This document shows positions 6,445 to 14,582 of a DNA stretch of 19,377 nt, piece after piece. Every line of letters begins with the position of its first letter. The stretch's first letter is position 1. The stretch is from Hyphomicrobiales bacterium (GTDB taxonomy: Bacteria; Pseudomonadota; Alphaproteobacteria; Rhizobiales; Beijerinckiaceae), in the NCBI GenBank assembly GCA_025363375.1, contig JANYDZ010000699.1, positions 1 through 19,377 of the forward strand, in the 5' to 3' direction. The notes beneath the pieces are model-generated. The model saw only the letters and a list, made by a program, of their open reading frames with translations, did no database searches and was not told the DNA's origin. Position numbers and translations under genes: made by a program.

Positions 6445-7503
6445 TCACATCGACAAATTCGCCTGACGGGCGACGACGATTGTCGTGCAGGCGCTCTCGA
6501 GCTTGGCGAGGTCGCGACCGGGCGCGGCTTGGAACCGCAGTCGTCGCGTCTCGCCGCGCTGGATCGGACAATACGGGTCAGGTTCCGCCAGCGCGTCCCG
6601 CAAGCGTCTGCGGCCAGAACATCCTCCGAGGCAAGTTTCAACGAACGCGCAAGGCTTGCATGGATCGGGAACCGATCGCGCGGCTTCGAACGCCGATGTT
6701 TGCGTGATTGCGTCGCCCGCCTCGAGAAGAACGGACATTGGCTCGCCGCCGCCCGGCCAATAGACGCATGGCTGCACGGTTCCGCGTGGCGTTACCCGCA
6801 CCGTGGACGCGCCACAACCGCCCGCGCGCGGCGGCAAACCCGCCATCGCGCGCACCAGCGGTTCGCCGATGGCGATGACGTCGGTGGCGTCGAACAGTGC
6901 TTCGAACCCGGTCCAGTATTCGTCGTAACTCAGGGCGTAAAGATCGCTGCGCACCGACTGATAGACGTTTATCCGCAGCGGCGCGTCGAAAGCGCTGGCG
7001 GCGCTGGCGATTTGCGCCAGTCGATCGAAATTCGATTTCATCATCACCGCGATGATAGTCACCGTGATGCCGAGGCGCCGGCACCGGGCCGCCTGTTCGT
7101 GAACAAGATCCCAGTTCCCCGCGCCGCGCTGCGCATCCTGTTCGGAGCGCGTTGGATAGTCGAGCGAGAATTCCACTTCCGAAAAGGCGCGCGCGTCGTC
7201 GTTATCGAGTACCGCGATGGAATGACCGTTAGAGGTGATGGACAATTTGATTGGCAACGTGCGGAACCAGGCCAGCATCGCCTTGAAGTCCGGGTGCATG
7301 CCGTTTTCGCCGGTGCCGAGATTGACCGACCGAACAGACACGCGGTTCATAAACGCCTTGACTTCCGCGAGCGTCAGTCGGTCCGTGCGGGCGGGGTCGC
7401 GGTAGCAAAACGAACATGCGAGGTTGCATTCGTTCGTGAGGCCCAGTCCGATGGCGAAGCCTTTGTGCGGGATCTGTTCCCGCGAAGCTGCGTCGATAAT
7501 CAT
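6445..7503 (-). CDS. Radical SAM/SPASM protein (first of two)
   Basis: This 352-residue radical SAM enzyme has the [4Fe-4S] motif CxxxCxxC at Cys26, Cys30 and Cys33 (NECNLACSFCYRD) and a GTGENGMHP segment at the SAM-binding position. Its C-terminal SPASM domain is rich in cysteine (Cys230, 246, 282, 285, 291, 295, 312) and should bind auxiliary Fe-S clusters. SPASM enzymes commonly modify peptides or proteins, though some act on small molecules, and the substrate here is unknown. No precursor peptide gene is seen beside it. GAGGGG six bases before the ATG supports the start. It is divergent from a methyltransferase gene across a 63-bp gap and convergent with the nucleoside phosphorylase. A link to the selenium genes downstream is inferred from position only. 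Confidence 0.88.
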   Translation of the reverse strand: MIIDAASREQIPHKGFAIGLGLTNECNLACSFCYRDPARTDRLTLAEVKAFMNRVSVRSVNLGTGENGMHPDFKAMLAWFRTLPIKLSITSNGHSIAVLDNDDARAFSEVEFSLDYPTRSEQDAQRGAGNWDLVHEQAARCRRLGITVTIIAVMMKSNFDRLAQIASAASAFDAPLRINVYQSVRSDLYALSYDEYWTGFEALFDATDVIAIGEPLVRAMAGLPPRAGGCGASTVRVTPRGTVQPCVYWPGGGEPMSVLLEAGDAITQTSAFEAARSVPDPCKPCAFVETCLGGCSGRRRLRDALAEPDPYCPIQRGETRRLRFQAAPGRDLAKLESACTTIVVARQANLSM

Positions 7504-7566
7504 GAATTACCCCTCGGCTTGCATTCGCCGCTTGTCACAGGCAATGCCATTTGCTTATCTCTGTCA

Positions 7567-8394
7567 ATGAACGCTTCCGTGAGCTTGCAGCCGGACCAGC
7601 GGCCGGAATTCTGGGACGAATACGTCGCCCTCTACGAAGAGGCCTTCGAACCATTGACCAACCAGTTCGCCGCGTCGGCGCTATCGCTGCTCGGGACGCT
7701 GGATGGCGCCCGATTGATCGATGTCGGCGCGGGCGCGGGGGGCGCTTCGCTCGAAGCCGCGCGACGCGGCGCGCGCGTCACCGCGATCGACGCCTCGCGC
7801 AACATGGTCGCGCGCATCGCGGAACGGACGCAAACAACTGGCCCGACGGGCATTGACGCCGTGCAGATGGACGCCAATGCCCTTGCCTTCGCCGATGGCG
7901 TTTTCAATCTCGGCCTCTCGGTTTTCGGGTTGGTGCTGCTTCCGGACGCGGCGCGCGCCGCGGCGGAATTGCGCCGGGTCCTCGGAATTGGCGGCCGCGC
8001 GGCGATCGTCACATGGACCCAGCCGCACCGCTATCAACTGGCGTCACGTATGCGTGAAGCGATTGTTTCCATACGCGGCCCCCTCCCCGCGTCGATCGCG
8101 CTGCCGGCGCAATTGCGCTACTGCGACCCCGCGATGTTCGCGGCGCTCCTCGAGGGCGCGGGCTTTTGTGTCGAGACCATCGTCGTCGCCGAGGGCGCGC
8201 AGCGCGCCTCCAGCGCGAAATGGCTTGGCGAGCGGCTCGCGTTCGCGCCGGGTCTCGCCTCGATGCTCGAGGGACTTGGCGACAACAGGCGCGCCGTGAT
8301 CGAGGCGTTCGTCGCCCGACTGGAGGCGGATCAGGGCGTCGCTGAGGTTTCGCTCGAGGCGGTGGCGCACATCGCGATATGCGCCAAGCTCTGA
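7567..8394 (+). CDS. Class I SAM-dependent methyltransferase
   Basis: This 275-residue protein has a Rossmann-fold methyltransferase core. Motif I is LIDVGAGAGGAS (50-61), followed by an acidic strand-2 end VTAIDASRNM, a motif II-like DAVQMDANALAFADGVFNL and post-motif LRRVLGIGGRAAIVTWTQP. This pattern is that of methyltransferase_11/25-type small-molecule enzymes (UbiE-like). No Cys pattern typical of arsenite methyltransferase is evident, so the substrate is unknown. The frame is open far upstream through the antisense of the radical SAM gene, but family similarity starts only after 7567. No clear Shine-Dalgarno site precedes this ATG, so it may be leaderless or weakly translated. It lies 88 bp upstream of the transporter operon and could be its first gene. 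Confidence 0.85.
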   Translation: MNASVSLQPDQRPEFWDEYVALYEEAFEPLTNQFAASALSLLGTLDGARLIDVGAGAGGASLEAARRGARVTAIDASRNMVARIAERTQTTGPTGIDAVQMDANALAFADGVFNLGLSVFGLVLLPDAARAAAELRRVLGIGGRAAIVTWTQPHRYQLASRMREAIVSIRGPLPASIALPAQLRYCDPAMFAALLEGAGFCVETIVVAEGAQRASSAKWLGERLAFAPGLASMLEGLGDNRRAVIEAFVARLEADQGVAEVSLEAVAHIAICAKL

Positions 8395-8482
8395 CGATTG
8401 TCTCACGCTTTATTGACTGGCGAGTGACCCGCGTTGTCGGCTACCGTGTCAAGGCGCTCAGCTCCAGAGATCGAGGCATGTC

Positions 8483-9349
8483 ATGAAACACTCAGTGTTC
8501 CTCGCCATCTGCTTATTGACTGTGTCATCGGCGACGCGAGCGGCGGACACTCCGACATTTGTTTTCACCGCGATTCCTGATCAGGACGAGACACGCCTCG
8601 TCGAACGGTTCAGTCGCGTCGGGCAATATCTCGAAGACAAACTCGGCGTGAAGGTCAAATACATCCCGGTTAAAAGCTATCCTGCGGCGGTTACGGCCTT
8701 CGTCAACGGCCAGGTACAACTCGCGTGGTTTGGCGGCGTAACCGGCGTGCAAGCGCGCGCGGCTCTTCCGGGCGCGCGCGCCATCGCCCAGGGCGCGGAG
8801 GACGTTCAATTCAGGAGCTACATGATCGCCAACGCGTCCGCGGGCCTCAAGCCGTCGCCGGAGTTGCCACGGGGGATCGCGGGGAAGACGTTCAGTTTTG
8901 GCGCGCGCACTTCGACATCGGGCCGGGTCATGCCGGAATATTTCCTGCGCCAGGCGTTTGGCGGAAAATCGCCCGAGGAAATTTTCTCGCGCGTTGGCTT
9001 TTCCGGCGATCACTCGCGAACAATCCAGGTTGTGCAATCGGGCGCGTATGATCTGGGCGTCCTCGACTACTCGGTCTGGGATCTCGATCGCAAGGCGGGC
9101 AAAATTGACGACGCGAAAGTATCGGTCGTTTGGGAAAGCCCGCCATTTCCCGATTACCACTGGACGCTCCGCGGCGACGTCGACGCGATTTACGGCGCGG
9201 GATTTTCAGAGAAACTCGCGGCGGCTGTCATCGGGATCACCGACAAATCGATTCTCGAACAGTTTGGAAGATCGAAATTCATTTCCGCGAAAGACGAGGA
9301 TTACGCGCCGATTCAATCGGTGGCGAAATCCTCGGGACTTTTGAACTGA
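8483..9349 (+). CDS. PhnD-like periplasmic binding protein, putative selenium-oxyanion ABC transporter
   Basis: This 288-residue exported solute-binding protein has a signal peptide over about residues 1-20 (hydrophobic VFLAICLLTVSSA, likely cut at TRA-AD). The mature part has the PhnD/phosphonate-binding layout: FTAIPDQDETRLVERF near the start, YLEDKLGVKVKYIPVKSY, VQLAWFGGVTGVQA, then FGARTSTSGRVMPEYFLRQ, where PhnD proteins hold the anion with Ser/Thr. A branch of this family linked to selD is annotated as putative selenate ABC transporter binding protein, and the position two genes upstream of the SelD fusion fits. Phosphonate or phosphite remain alternatives from sequence alone. GAGG lies six bases before the ATG. 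The ATPase gene follows after five bases. Confidence 0.85.
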   Translation: MKHSVFLAICLLTVSSATRAADTPTFVFTAIPDQDETRLVERFSRVGQYLEDKLGVKVKYIPVKSYPAAVTAFVNGQVQLAWFGGVTGVQARAALPGARAIAQGAEDVQFRSYMIANASAGLKPSPELPRGIAGKTFSFGARTSTSGRVMPEYFLRQAFGGKSPEEIFSRVGFSGDHSRTIQVVQSGAYDLGVLDYSVWDLDRKAGKIDDAKVSVVWESPPFPDYHWTLRGDVDAIYGAGFSEKLAAAVIGITDKSILEQFGRSKFISAKDEDYAPIQSVAKSSGLLN

Positions 9350-9354
9350 AGCGG

Positions 9355-10023
9355 ATGCATGACGCCATAACCATCGCGGAAAGCGCCCTTGGTTACCGCG
9401 GACGAACCGTCCTTCGGGACGTGAAAATGACGATCGCGCCGGGAGAGCGCGTCGCGATTCTTGGCAGGTCCGGCGCGGGAAAGTCCACGCTGCTGAATTA
9501 CATTTACGGGTGTTGCAGGCCGGACGCGGCGCTGGTTCCGCAAGCCGCCTCGCTGGTGGGCGCCCTCAGCGTGTTCCACAATGTGTTCATGGGACAACTA
9601 GAGCGCCATTCAACCCTGTTCAATTTGCGAACGCTGCTCTGTCCGGGGACCCGCGAAAAAGAGGATATCGGACGGATTTTGGACCTCCTGGGACTGCGCG
9701 AAAAAATGTTTGACCCCGCCGGATCGCTGTCCGGCGGACAACAGCAACGAACGTCGATCGCACGCGCAATCTACAACGCGCGCCCAATCATCGTCGGCGA
9801 CGAGCCCGTCTCGGCGCTCGACAGGCTACAGGGCGAAAGCCTTCTGTGCTGTCTGAAGGAGCGTGCGCGGACCTTGGTGCTGGCGATGCACGACGTTCCG
9901 CTCGCGCTCGCCCATTCGACGAGGATCGTCATGCTGCACGCGGGGCGCGTGGCCCTCGATGTCCCTTCGTCCGGCGTCCGCGCCGCCGATCTGGCGATGT
10001 ATTACGACGTAGGCGCGCGATGA
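9355..10023 (+). CDS. ABC transporter ATP-binding protein, short PhnC-like
   Basis: This 222-residue ABC ATPase would energise uptake with the adjacent binding protein and permease. It shows Walker A GRSGAGKST (37-45), Q-loop Gln63 (LVPQ), signature LSGGQQQR (125-132), Walker B IIVGDEP (145-151), D-loop SALD and H-loop His179 (AMHD). All catalytic motifs are present. Only 18 residues separate Walker A and the Q-loop, about 25 fewer than in ordinary PhnC-type ATPases, so part of the ABC-beta segment is missing. The reading frame is clean, so this looks like a subfamily trait and not damage. The ATG at 9355 was chosen because similarity begins there and the previous stop is at 9349. Its stop overlaps the permease start (ATGA). 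Confidence 0.9.
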   Translation: MHDAITIAESALGYRGRTVLRDVKMTIAPGERVAILGRSGAGKSTLLNYIYGCCRPDAALVPQAASLVGALSVFHNVFMGQLERHSTLFNLRTLLCPGTREKEDIGRILDLLGLREKMFDPAGSLSGGQQQRTSIARAIYNARPIIVGDEPVSALDRLQGESLLCCLKERARTLVLAMHDVPLALAHSTRIVMLHAGRVALDVPSSGVRAADLAMYYDVGAR

Positions 10024-11585
10024 AACATCGCCGCCTCGTACCGCCGATGATCGGCTACAAGCGCGCGAGCTGGCTGTTTCTCGGTGTCGCGGCGATGGCG
10101 CTTCCATTCGCCGACCTGAAGATCTCAGTGCTGGAACCCGGCGCGGAACTGGGCCGCTTGTTCGCGGGATTCACGCGACCCAATTTTCTTGCAATCGATG
10201 GACGCGCGCTCGTCAACACCATCGCGTTCGCGGTCCTTGGCGTTGGTCTGGGCGGCGGCGGCGGCTTTTTCCTGTCGTTCGTGTTTGCCCGCTCCCGGTT
10301 GGTGCGACTGTTCTGCGCGTTCGTGCGTTCCATCCACGAACTCTTCTGGGCGTTGCTGTTGATGCAGGTGTTCGGTCTGTCGCCCGTGACGGGAGTGCTG
10401 GCGATCGCGCTTCCCTACGCCGGAATATTTGCGAAGGTTTACGCCGAAATGATCGAGGAATCCGACCGCGCCGCGGAACGCGTGCTGCCGGCGGGGGCAT
10501 CGGCGGCTTCGGTTTTTCTCTTCGCCCGGCTGCCGCAACTCGCGGGTCCATTCGGCGATTACGCGCTTTATCGACTCGAATGCGGCCTGCGTTCGACCCT
10601 GGTTCTGGGTTTCATTGGACTTCCGACGATCGGGTTCAATCTCGACAGCTATTTCAGGCAAGGGAATTACGCCGCCGCGGGCGCGCTGCTTCTGACGTTC
10701 TATGGCTTGATCGCGACGCGCCGTTTGTGGGCGCGTCGCGTGCTCTTTCCGTTTCTGATCGTCACGAGCTTGGTCGTGCTCCCGGAGGGTCTGACGGGCG
10801 GTTCTGCACTGGCCAACCTCGCGCGCTTTTTCGGACACGACATCGTGCCAGCGCCCTTTAGAAACGCGGATCCGCTGAGCCGGGACACGTGGGCCGCGCT
10901 CGCTGGATGGCTCTGGCGCATCGTCGAATTCCAGATCGCTCCGGGCGCGATGCGCACGCTGATCGTCTCGCAAATCGCGCTGGTCGCGATGGCGGTTCTC
11001 TCGCTGGTCCTATATCCGTTGATTTGCCGCCGGTTTGCCGGCGCCTTCGGCAGGCCCATGGGCCGGGCGCTCCTCGTGATCGTAAGATCGACGCCGGAAT
11101 ACATGCTGGCCTACGTGTTGTTGCAGACGCTTGGCCCCTCGATGCTGCCGGCGATCATCGCCCTGTCGCTGCACAATGGCGCGATCGTCGCGTATCTCAT
11201 GGGCCGTCACGCCGACGCGCTGGACTATCGACCGGACGCGCCGCGCCGGGCGCTTGATCTCTACATCTTCGAAACCACGCCTCGGCTCTATGGCCAGTTT
11301 CTCGCGTATATTCTATATCGCTGGGAGATCATTTTGCGCGAGAGCGCGATCTTCGGCATTCTTGGAGTGACGACGCTGGGATTTTACGTCGACGCGGCCA
11401 TTTCCGAGCTGAAGCTGGATGTCGCCGTTGTGCTAATTTTCGCGGTGGCGGCGCTATCCATCGGTGTCGATATTGTTTCCCGAAAGATGCGCGCGGCGCT
11501 GCGCATCGGGGGGCTGCCTTCGCGCCTGTCGGTCGAGAAATTGGTTCCGGTTTTCAACAAGGAGCCTGTTGGTTGCAAGTCCTGA
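10020..11585 (+). CDS. ABC transporter permease, two PhnE-like domains fused
   Basis: This 521-residue integral membrane protein is two permease domains in tandem. The first has its cytoplasmic coupling loop near EESDRAAERVLPAGASAASV and ends in GLPTIGFNLDSYF. The second has the matching loop DAPRRALDLYIFETTPRLYG and the parallel end GVTTLGFYVDAAISEL. The two GxxTxGF endings show the internal duplication. About ten hydrophobic segments are visible. A fused pair would fill both membrane slots, which in PhnE-type transporters are usually a homodimer. The start overlaps the ATPase stop by four bases. Its own 3' end overlaps the start of the SelD fusion gene by 13 bases, tying uptake to selenium activation in one transcript. 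The substrate is inferred from context. Confidence 0.9.
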   Translation: MKHRRLVPPMIGYKRASWLFLGVAAMALPFADLKISVLEPGAELGRLFAGFTRPNFLAIDGRALVNTIAFAVLGVGLGGGGGFFLSFVFARSRLVRLFCAFVRSIHELFWALLLMQVFGLSPVTGVLAIALPYAGIFAKVYAEMIEESDRAAERVLPAGASAASVFLFARLPQLAGPFGDYALYRLECGLRSTLVLGFIGLPTIGFNLDSYFRQGNYAAAGALLLTFYGLIATRRLWARRVLFPFLIVTSLVVLPEGLTGGSALANLARFFGHDIVPAPFRNADPLSRDTWAALAGWLWRIVEFQIAPGAMRTLIVSQIALVAMAVLSLVLYPLICRRFAGAFGRPMGRALLVIVRSTPEYMLAYVLLQTLGPSMLPAIIALSLHNGAIVAYLMGRHADALDYRPDAPRRALDLYIFETTPRLYGQFLAYILYRWEIILRESAIFGILGVTTLGFYVDAAISELKLDVAVVLIFAVAALSIGVDIVSRKMRAALRIGGLPSRLSVEKLVPVFNKEPVGCKS

Positions 11586-13972
11586 GCGCTCCCGTCATCA
11601 AGGATGTTGTGCTCGTCGGGGCCGGGCACGCGCATGTCGCCGTGCTGAAAATGTTCGGCATGAATCCGCTTCCGGGCGTCCGCCTGACGCTGATCACGCG
11701 CGAAGTCGATACGCCCTATTCCGGCATGCTGCCGGGCCTCGTGGCGGGACACTACACGTTCGATGAAGCGCACATCGACGCGGGACCACTGGCCCGCTTC
11801 GCGCGGGCCCGGTTGTACCGTGCGGAAGCAATTGGCCTCGATCTTGAAAATCGGCACATTGTCTGCCGCGACCGGCCGCCCGTACCCTACGACGTCCTGT
11901 CGCTGGACATCGGGTCGCGCCCGAACACGTCCTCGGTGCCGGGCGCCGAAGGCGCGGCAATACCCGTCAAGCCGATCGACGGATTTCTGCCTCGCTTCGA
12001 GGCGATGCGCCGCGCGGTGATCGAGGCGCGCGGCAAGGCGCGCGTGGCGCTCGTTGGCGCCGGCGCCGCGGGTGTCGAACTCATCCTCGCGGTCGAACGG
12101 AGACTGCGCCGCGATGTCGCGGGCGCCGGCGGCGATCCTGCCGCGTTGTCGTTTCTGCTTGTCACCGGGGCGGCTCACATTCTTCCGGCGTTTCCCGCGA
12201 AATTCCGGGCATTGTTCGAGTCCGTGCTCGCCGCGCGCGGCGTCGCCGTTCGAGCCAGCGCGCGTGTTAGTAGCCTCGATGGTGGATTGCTGCGCGTGAC
12301 CGGGGGCGAATCGATCGCCGCCGACCACGTGCTCTGGACAACCGAAGCGACCGCCGCCTCGTGGCTCGGGGAAACAGGCCTCGCGCTCGACGAGCGCGGC
12401 TTTATCCGCGTCGACGAATCGCTGCGCGCGCTTGGCCACGACGCCGTTTTCGCGGCTGGCGACACCGCGGCTTTCGGCCCACGCCCTTTGCCCAGGTCGG
12501 GCGTTTACGCCGTGCGCGCGGGACCGGTGCTCGCCGCCAACATTCGCGCCGTACTCACCGGCGCCCGGCCGCGCGCCTTCGCGCCGCAACGCGAGGTTTT
12601 GTATCTTGTTTCGACTGCCGATGGACACGCCGTCGGAACGCGCAACGGTTTCACCTTCTCCGGCCGGTGGGTCTGGCGCTGGAAGAATTCCATCGATCGA
12701 CGATTCATGGCGAAGTACAACGCATTGCCGGAGATGCCAACGGCGCCAACCATGGCCTCTCCTCTGGCGGACAAAAGCGCGGTGGCCGCCATCTCGGCCA
12801 TCGCGATGCGGTGCGGGGGATGCGGCGCGAAGGTTGGCGCGAGCGTCCTGTCGCGCGCGCTGGGTCGCCTGGAGCCGCTCAGGCGCGCCGACGTCGTCGT
12901 CGGCCTCGACGCCCCGGACGACGCGGCGATCGTGGACACCGGGGGCGAGCGGCTTTCGGTGCACAGCGTCGATTATTTTCGCGCCATTGTCGACGACCCC
13001 TATGTCTTTGGAAAGATCGCGGCCAATCACGCGCTGGGCGACCTCTTCGCGATGGGGGCCGAACCGCAAACGGCGCTGGCGATCGCGACGGTTCCCTACG
13101 GCCTGGAAAGGCAAGTCGAGGCGGACCTGTCCGCGATGATGACCGGAGCAAACGAGGTCCTCGTCGAAGCCGGATGCGCGCTCGCGGGGGGTCACACGAG
13201 CGAAGGCGCGGAATTATCGCTCGGATTCGCGGTGAATGGGCTGGTGGCGCGCGAGGCCGCGTTGCGCAAGAGCGGCATGGTTCCCGGCGACGCGCTTGTT
13301 CTGACCAAGCCTGTCGGAACCGGAACGCTGCTGGCCGCCGACATGCGCGGCAAATCGAAGGCGCGCTGGACGTTCGCCGCCCTCGATCACATGATCCAGT
13401 CGAACGGCTTGGCCGCGAAAATCATCGCGGCGCACGGCGCCCACGCGGCGACCGACCTGACTGGCTTTGGATTGCTGGGACATCTCGTCGAGATGACCCG
13501 CGCGAGCAACGTCGACGCGACGCTCGCGCTCGGCGCGATCCCGATGCTCGAAGGGGCTCGCGAAACGCTCGCCGCAGGCATATTTTCGTCGCTTCAACCT
13601 GAGAACGTGCGCTTACGGCGCGCCATCCGCAACCTCGACGCAGCATCGCGGGCACCGCTTTACCCATTGCTTTTCGACCCGCAGACCGCCGGCGGCCTGT
13701 TGGCGAGCGTGCCCGTCGCGCGAGCCGCGGCCTGTGTTCGGGCACTGCGGCTGGCGGGATACGCGAGCGCGGCTATTATTGGCCGCATTCAACCGCGGTC
13801 GGACGAGCTCGAGCCGATCACCGTCATGGAATCATTGGATTTTGTCTTCCCTGTCGATGTGGAAGACAACGCGCAGGCTGTCGCGCGCTTTACCCGCGGC
13901 CACACAGAAGGGGAGCCCGTCCATGGATCCGGTCACCGACATTCTCAACTTTCTCACGGGCAGGTCGAATGA
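11573..13972 (+). CDS. selD: FAD/NAD-dependent oxidoreductase fused to selenide, water dikinase (SelD)
   Basis: This 799-residue bifunctional protein has an N-terminal part (about 8-385) that is a pyridine nucleotide-disulfide oxidoreductase/NDH-2-like domain. It has two dinucleotide-binding motifs, GAGHAH (16-21) and GAGAAG (162-167), and the FAD-site segment VFAAGDTAAF (292-301). This N-terminal family is known as the partner fused to SelD. The C-terminal part (about 405-765) is SelD, which makes selenophosphate from selenide and ATP. Cys417 and Lys420 in CGGCGAK match the catalytic Cys17/Lys20 of E. coli SelD, and GGHTSEGAE (539-547) and FDPQTAGGLLAS (701-712) are family blocks. The catalytic residue is Cys, not Sec. 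The start is a TTG with AAGGAG eight bases upstream. A His-rich tail ends the protein. The oxidoreductase domain probably supplies reduced selenium to SelD (inference). Selenophosphate would serve Sec-tRNA and hence the selenoprotein at 4496-4975. Confidence 0.95.
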   Translation: MQVLSAPVIKDVVLVGAGHAHVAVLKMFGMNPLPGVRLTLITREVDTPYSGMLPGLVAGHYTFDEAHIDAGPLARFARARLYRAEAIGLDLENRHIVCRDRPPVPYDVLSLDIGSRPNTSSVPGAEGAAIPVKPIDGFLPRFEAMRRAVIEARGKARVALVGAGAAGVELILAVERRLRRDVAGAGGDPAALSFLLVTGAAHILPAFPAKFRALFESVLAARGVAVRASARVSSLDGGLLRVTGGESIAADHVLWTTEATAASWLGETGLALDERGFIRVDESLRALGHDAVFAAGDTAAFGPRPLPRSGVYAVRAGPVLAANIRAVLTGARPRAFAPQREVLYLVSTADGHAVGTRNGFTFSGRWVWRWKNSIDRRFMAKYNALPEMPTAPTMASPLADKSAVAAISAIAMRCGGCGAKVGASVLSRALGRLEPLRRADVVVGLDAPDDAAIVDTGGERLSVHSVDYFRAIVDDPYVFGKIAANHALGDLFAMGAEPQTALAIATVPYGLERQVEADLSAMMTGANEVLVEAGCALAGGHTSEGAELSLGFAVNGLVAREAALRKSGMVPGDALVLTKPVGTGTLLAADMRGKSKARWTFAALDHMIQSNGLAAKIIAAHGAHAATDLTGFGLLGHLVEMTRASNVDATLALGAIPMLEGARETLAAGIFSSLQPENVRLRRAIRNLDAASRAPLYPLLFDPQTAGGLLASVPVARAAACVRALRLAGYASAAIIGRIQPRSDELEPITVMESLDFVFPVDVEDNAQAVARFTRGHTEGEPVHGSGHRHSQLSHGQVE

Positions 13973-14582
13973 TTTCAACTCGATTGGCGGCTGGAAATAT
14001 CCGCTGCTTTTCATCCTGTACGCCGTCACCGCCGCCAGCGTCGCGCTGTTCATTATGAATTGGCGCGAAGATCGGGATCAGCGCGATTCCCGGCACGTCA
14101 CCCTGTGGTTAGTTCGCGTCCTCATCGGATTCATGTGGTTCGAAGGCATGCTGTGGAAGCTGCCGTTTTCCGACGACAACGGCTTGCATTACTGGACCGG
14201 GCAGATGGCCGGACGCGCCGCCTACGCCATCCATCGCGACTTCGTGCAGAACGTGATTCTGCCAAATTTCTCGATCTTCAACCCAATAATTTTCTTCTGC
14301 GAATTCGGTTTCGCCTGCTCATTGATAACCGGCTTTTGCGTGCGGCTCGCCAGTCTCGGCGCCATCCTGCTCAACCTGAATCTATGGCTTGGAATCTATA
14401 ACAATCGCGGCAATGATCCGGCGGAATGGTCATGGACGTACATCTTTCTCGCCGCTCTGCACGTCCTGTTCATCGCGTTTGCCGCGGGTCGATCGCTGGG
14501 CGCGGACGCGTGGGCCAGGCGTCACGTCGCGATGGTCCGCGACGGCAGGGGCCTCGGCAAATTAATACGCCTCGCCGGTTAG
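13923..14582 (+). CDS. DoxX/DoxD-like integral membrane protein
   Basis: This 219-residue membrane protein has about five hydrophobic segments (about 26-46, 60-78, 118-138, 141-158, 170-188). The WLVRVLIGFMWFEGMLWKLP stretch and the WTYIFLAALHVLFIAFAAGR end resemble the DoxX/DoxD family, which includes the membrane subunit of thiosulfate:quinone oxidoreductase. The ATG at 13923 follows GAAGGGGAG at good distance and lies 50 bases inside the selD reading frame, so the two genes are coupled. The open frame extends farther upstream but only as an antisense-like shadow of selD. A role in passing electrons between quinones and sulfur or selenium chemistry is inferred from the operon. The stop overlaps the convergent glycosyltransferase stop by four bases. 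Confidence 0.82.
   Translation: MDPVTDILNFLTGRSNDFNSIGGWKYPLLFILYAVTAASVALFIMNWREDRDQRDSRHVTLWLVRVLIGFMWFEGMLWKLPFSDDNGLHYWTGQMAGRAAYAIHRDFVQNVILPNFSIFNPIIFFCEFGFACSLITGFCVRLASLGAILLNLNLWLGIYNNRGNDPAEWSWTYIFLAALHVLFIAFAAGRSLGADAWARRHVAMVRDGRGLGKLIRLAG

Noticed and set aside
6529..7566. Upstream extension of the methyltransferase frame
   Set aside because: It is antisense to the radical SAM gene, and methyltransferase similarity starts only after 7567.
11384..13195. A 603-codon minus-strand frame opposite the permease and SelD fusion
   Set aside because: Low-complexity Arg/Gly/Asp-rich translation with no motif; it overlaps two well-supported genes.
13734..13922. Longer start for the DoxX-like protein
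   Set aside because: The upstream frame lies inside selD and lacks membrane character. The ATG at 13923 has a strong ribosome-binding site.
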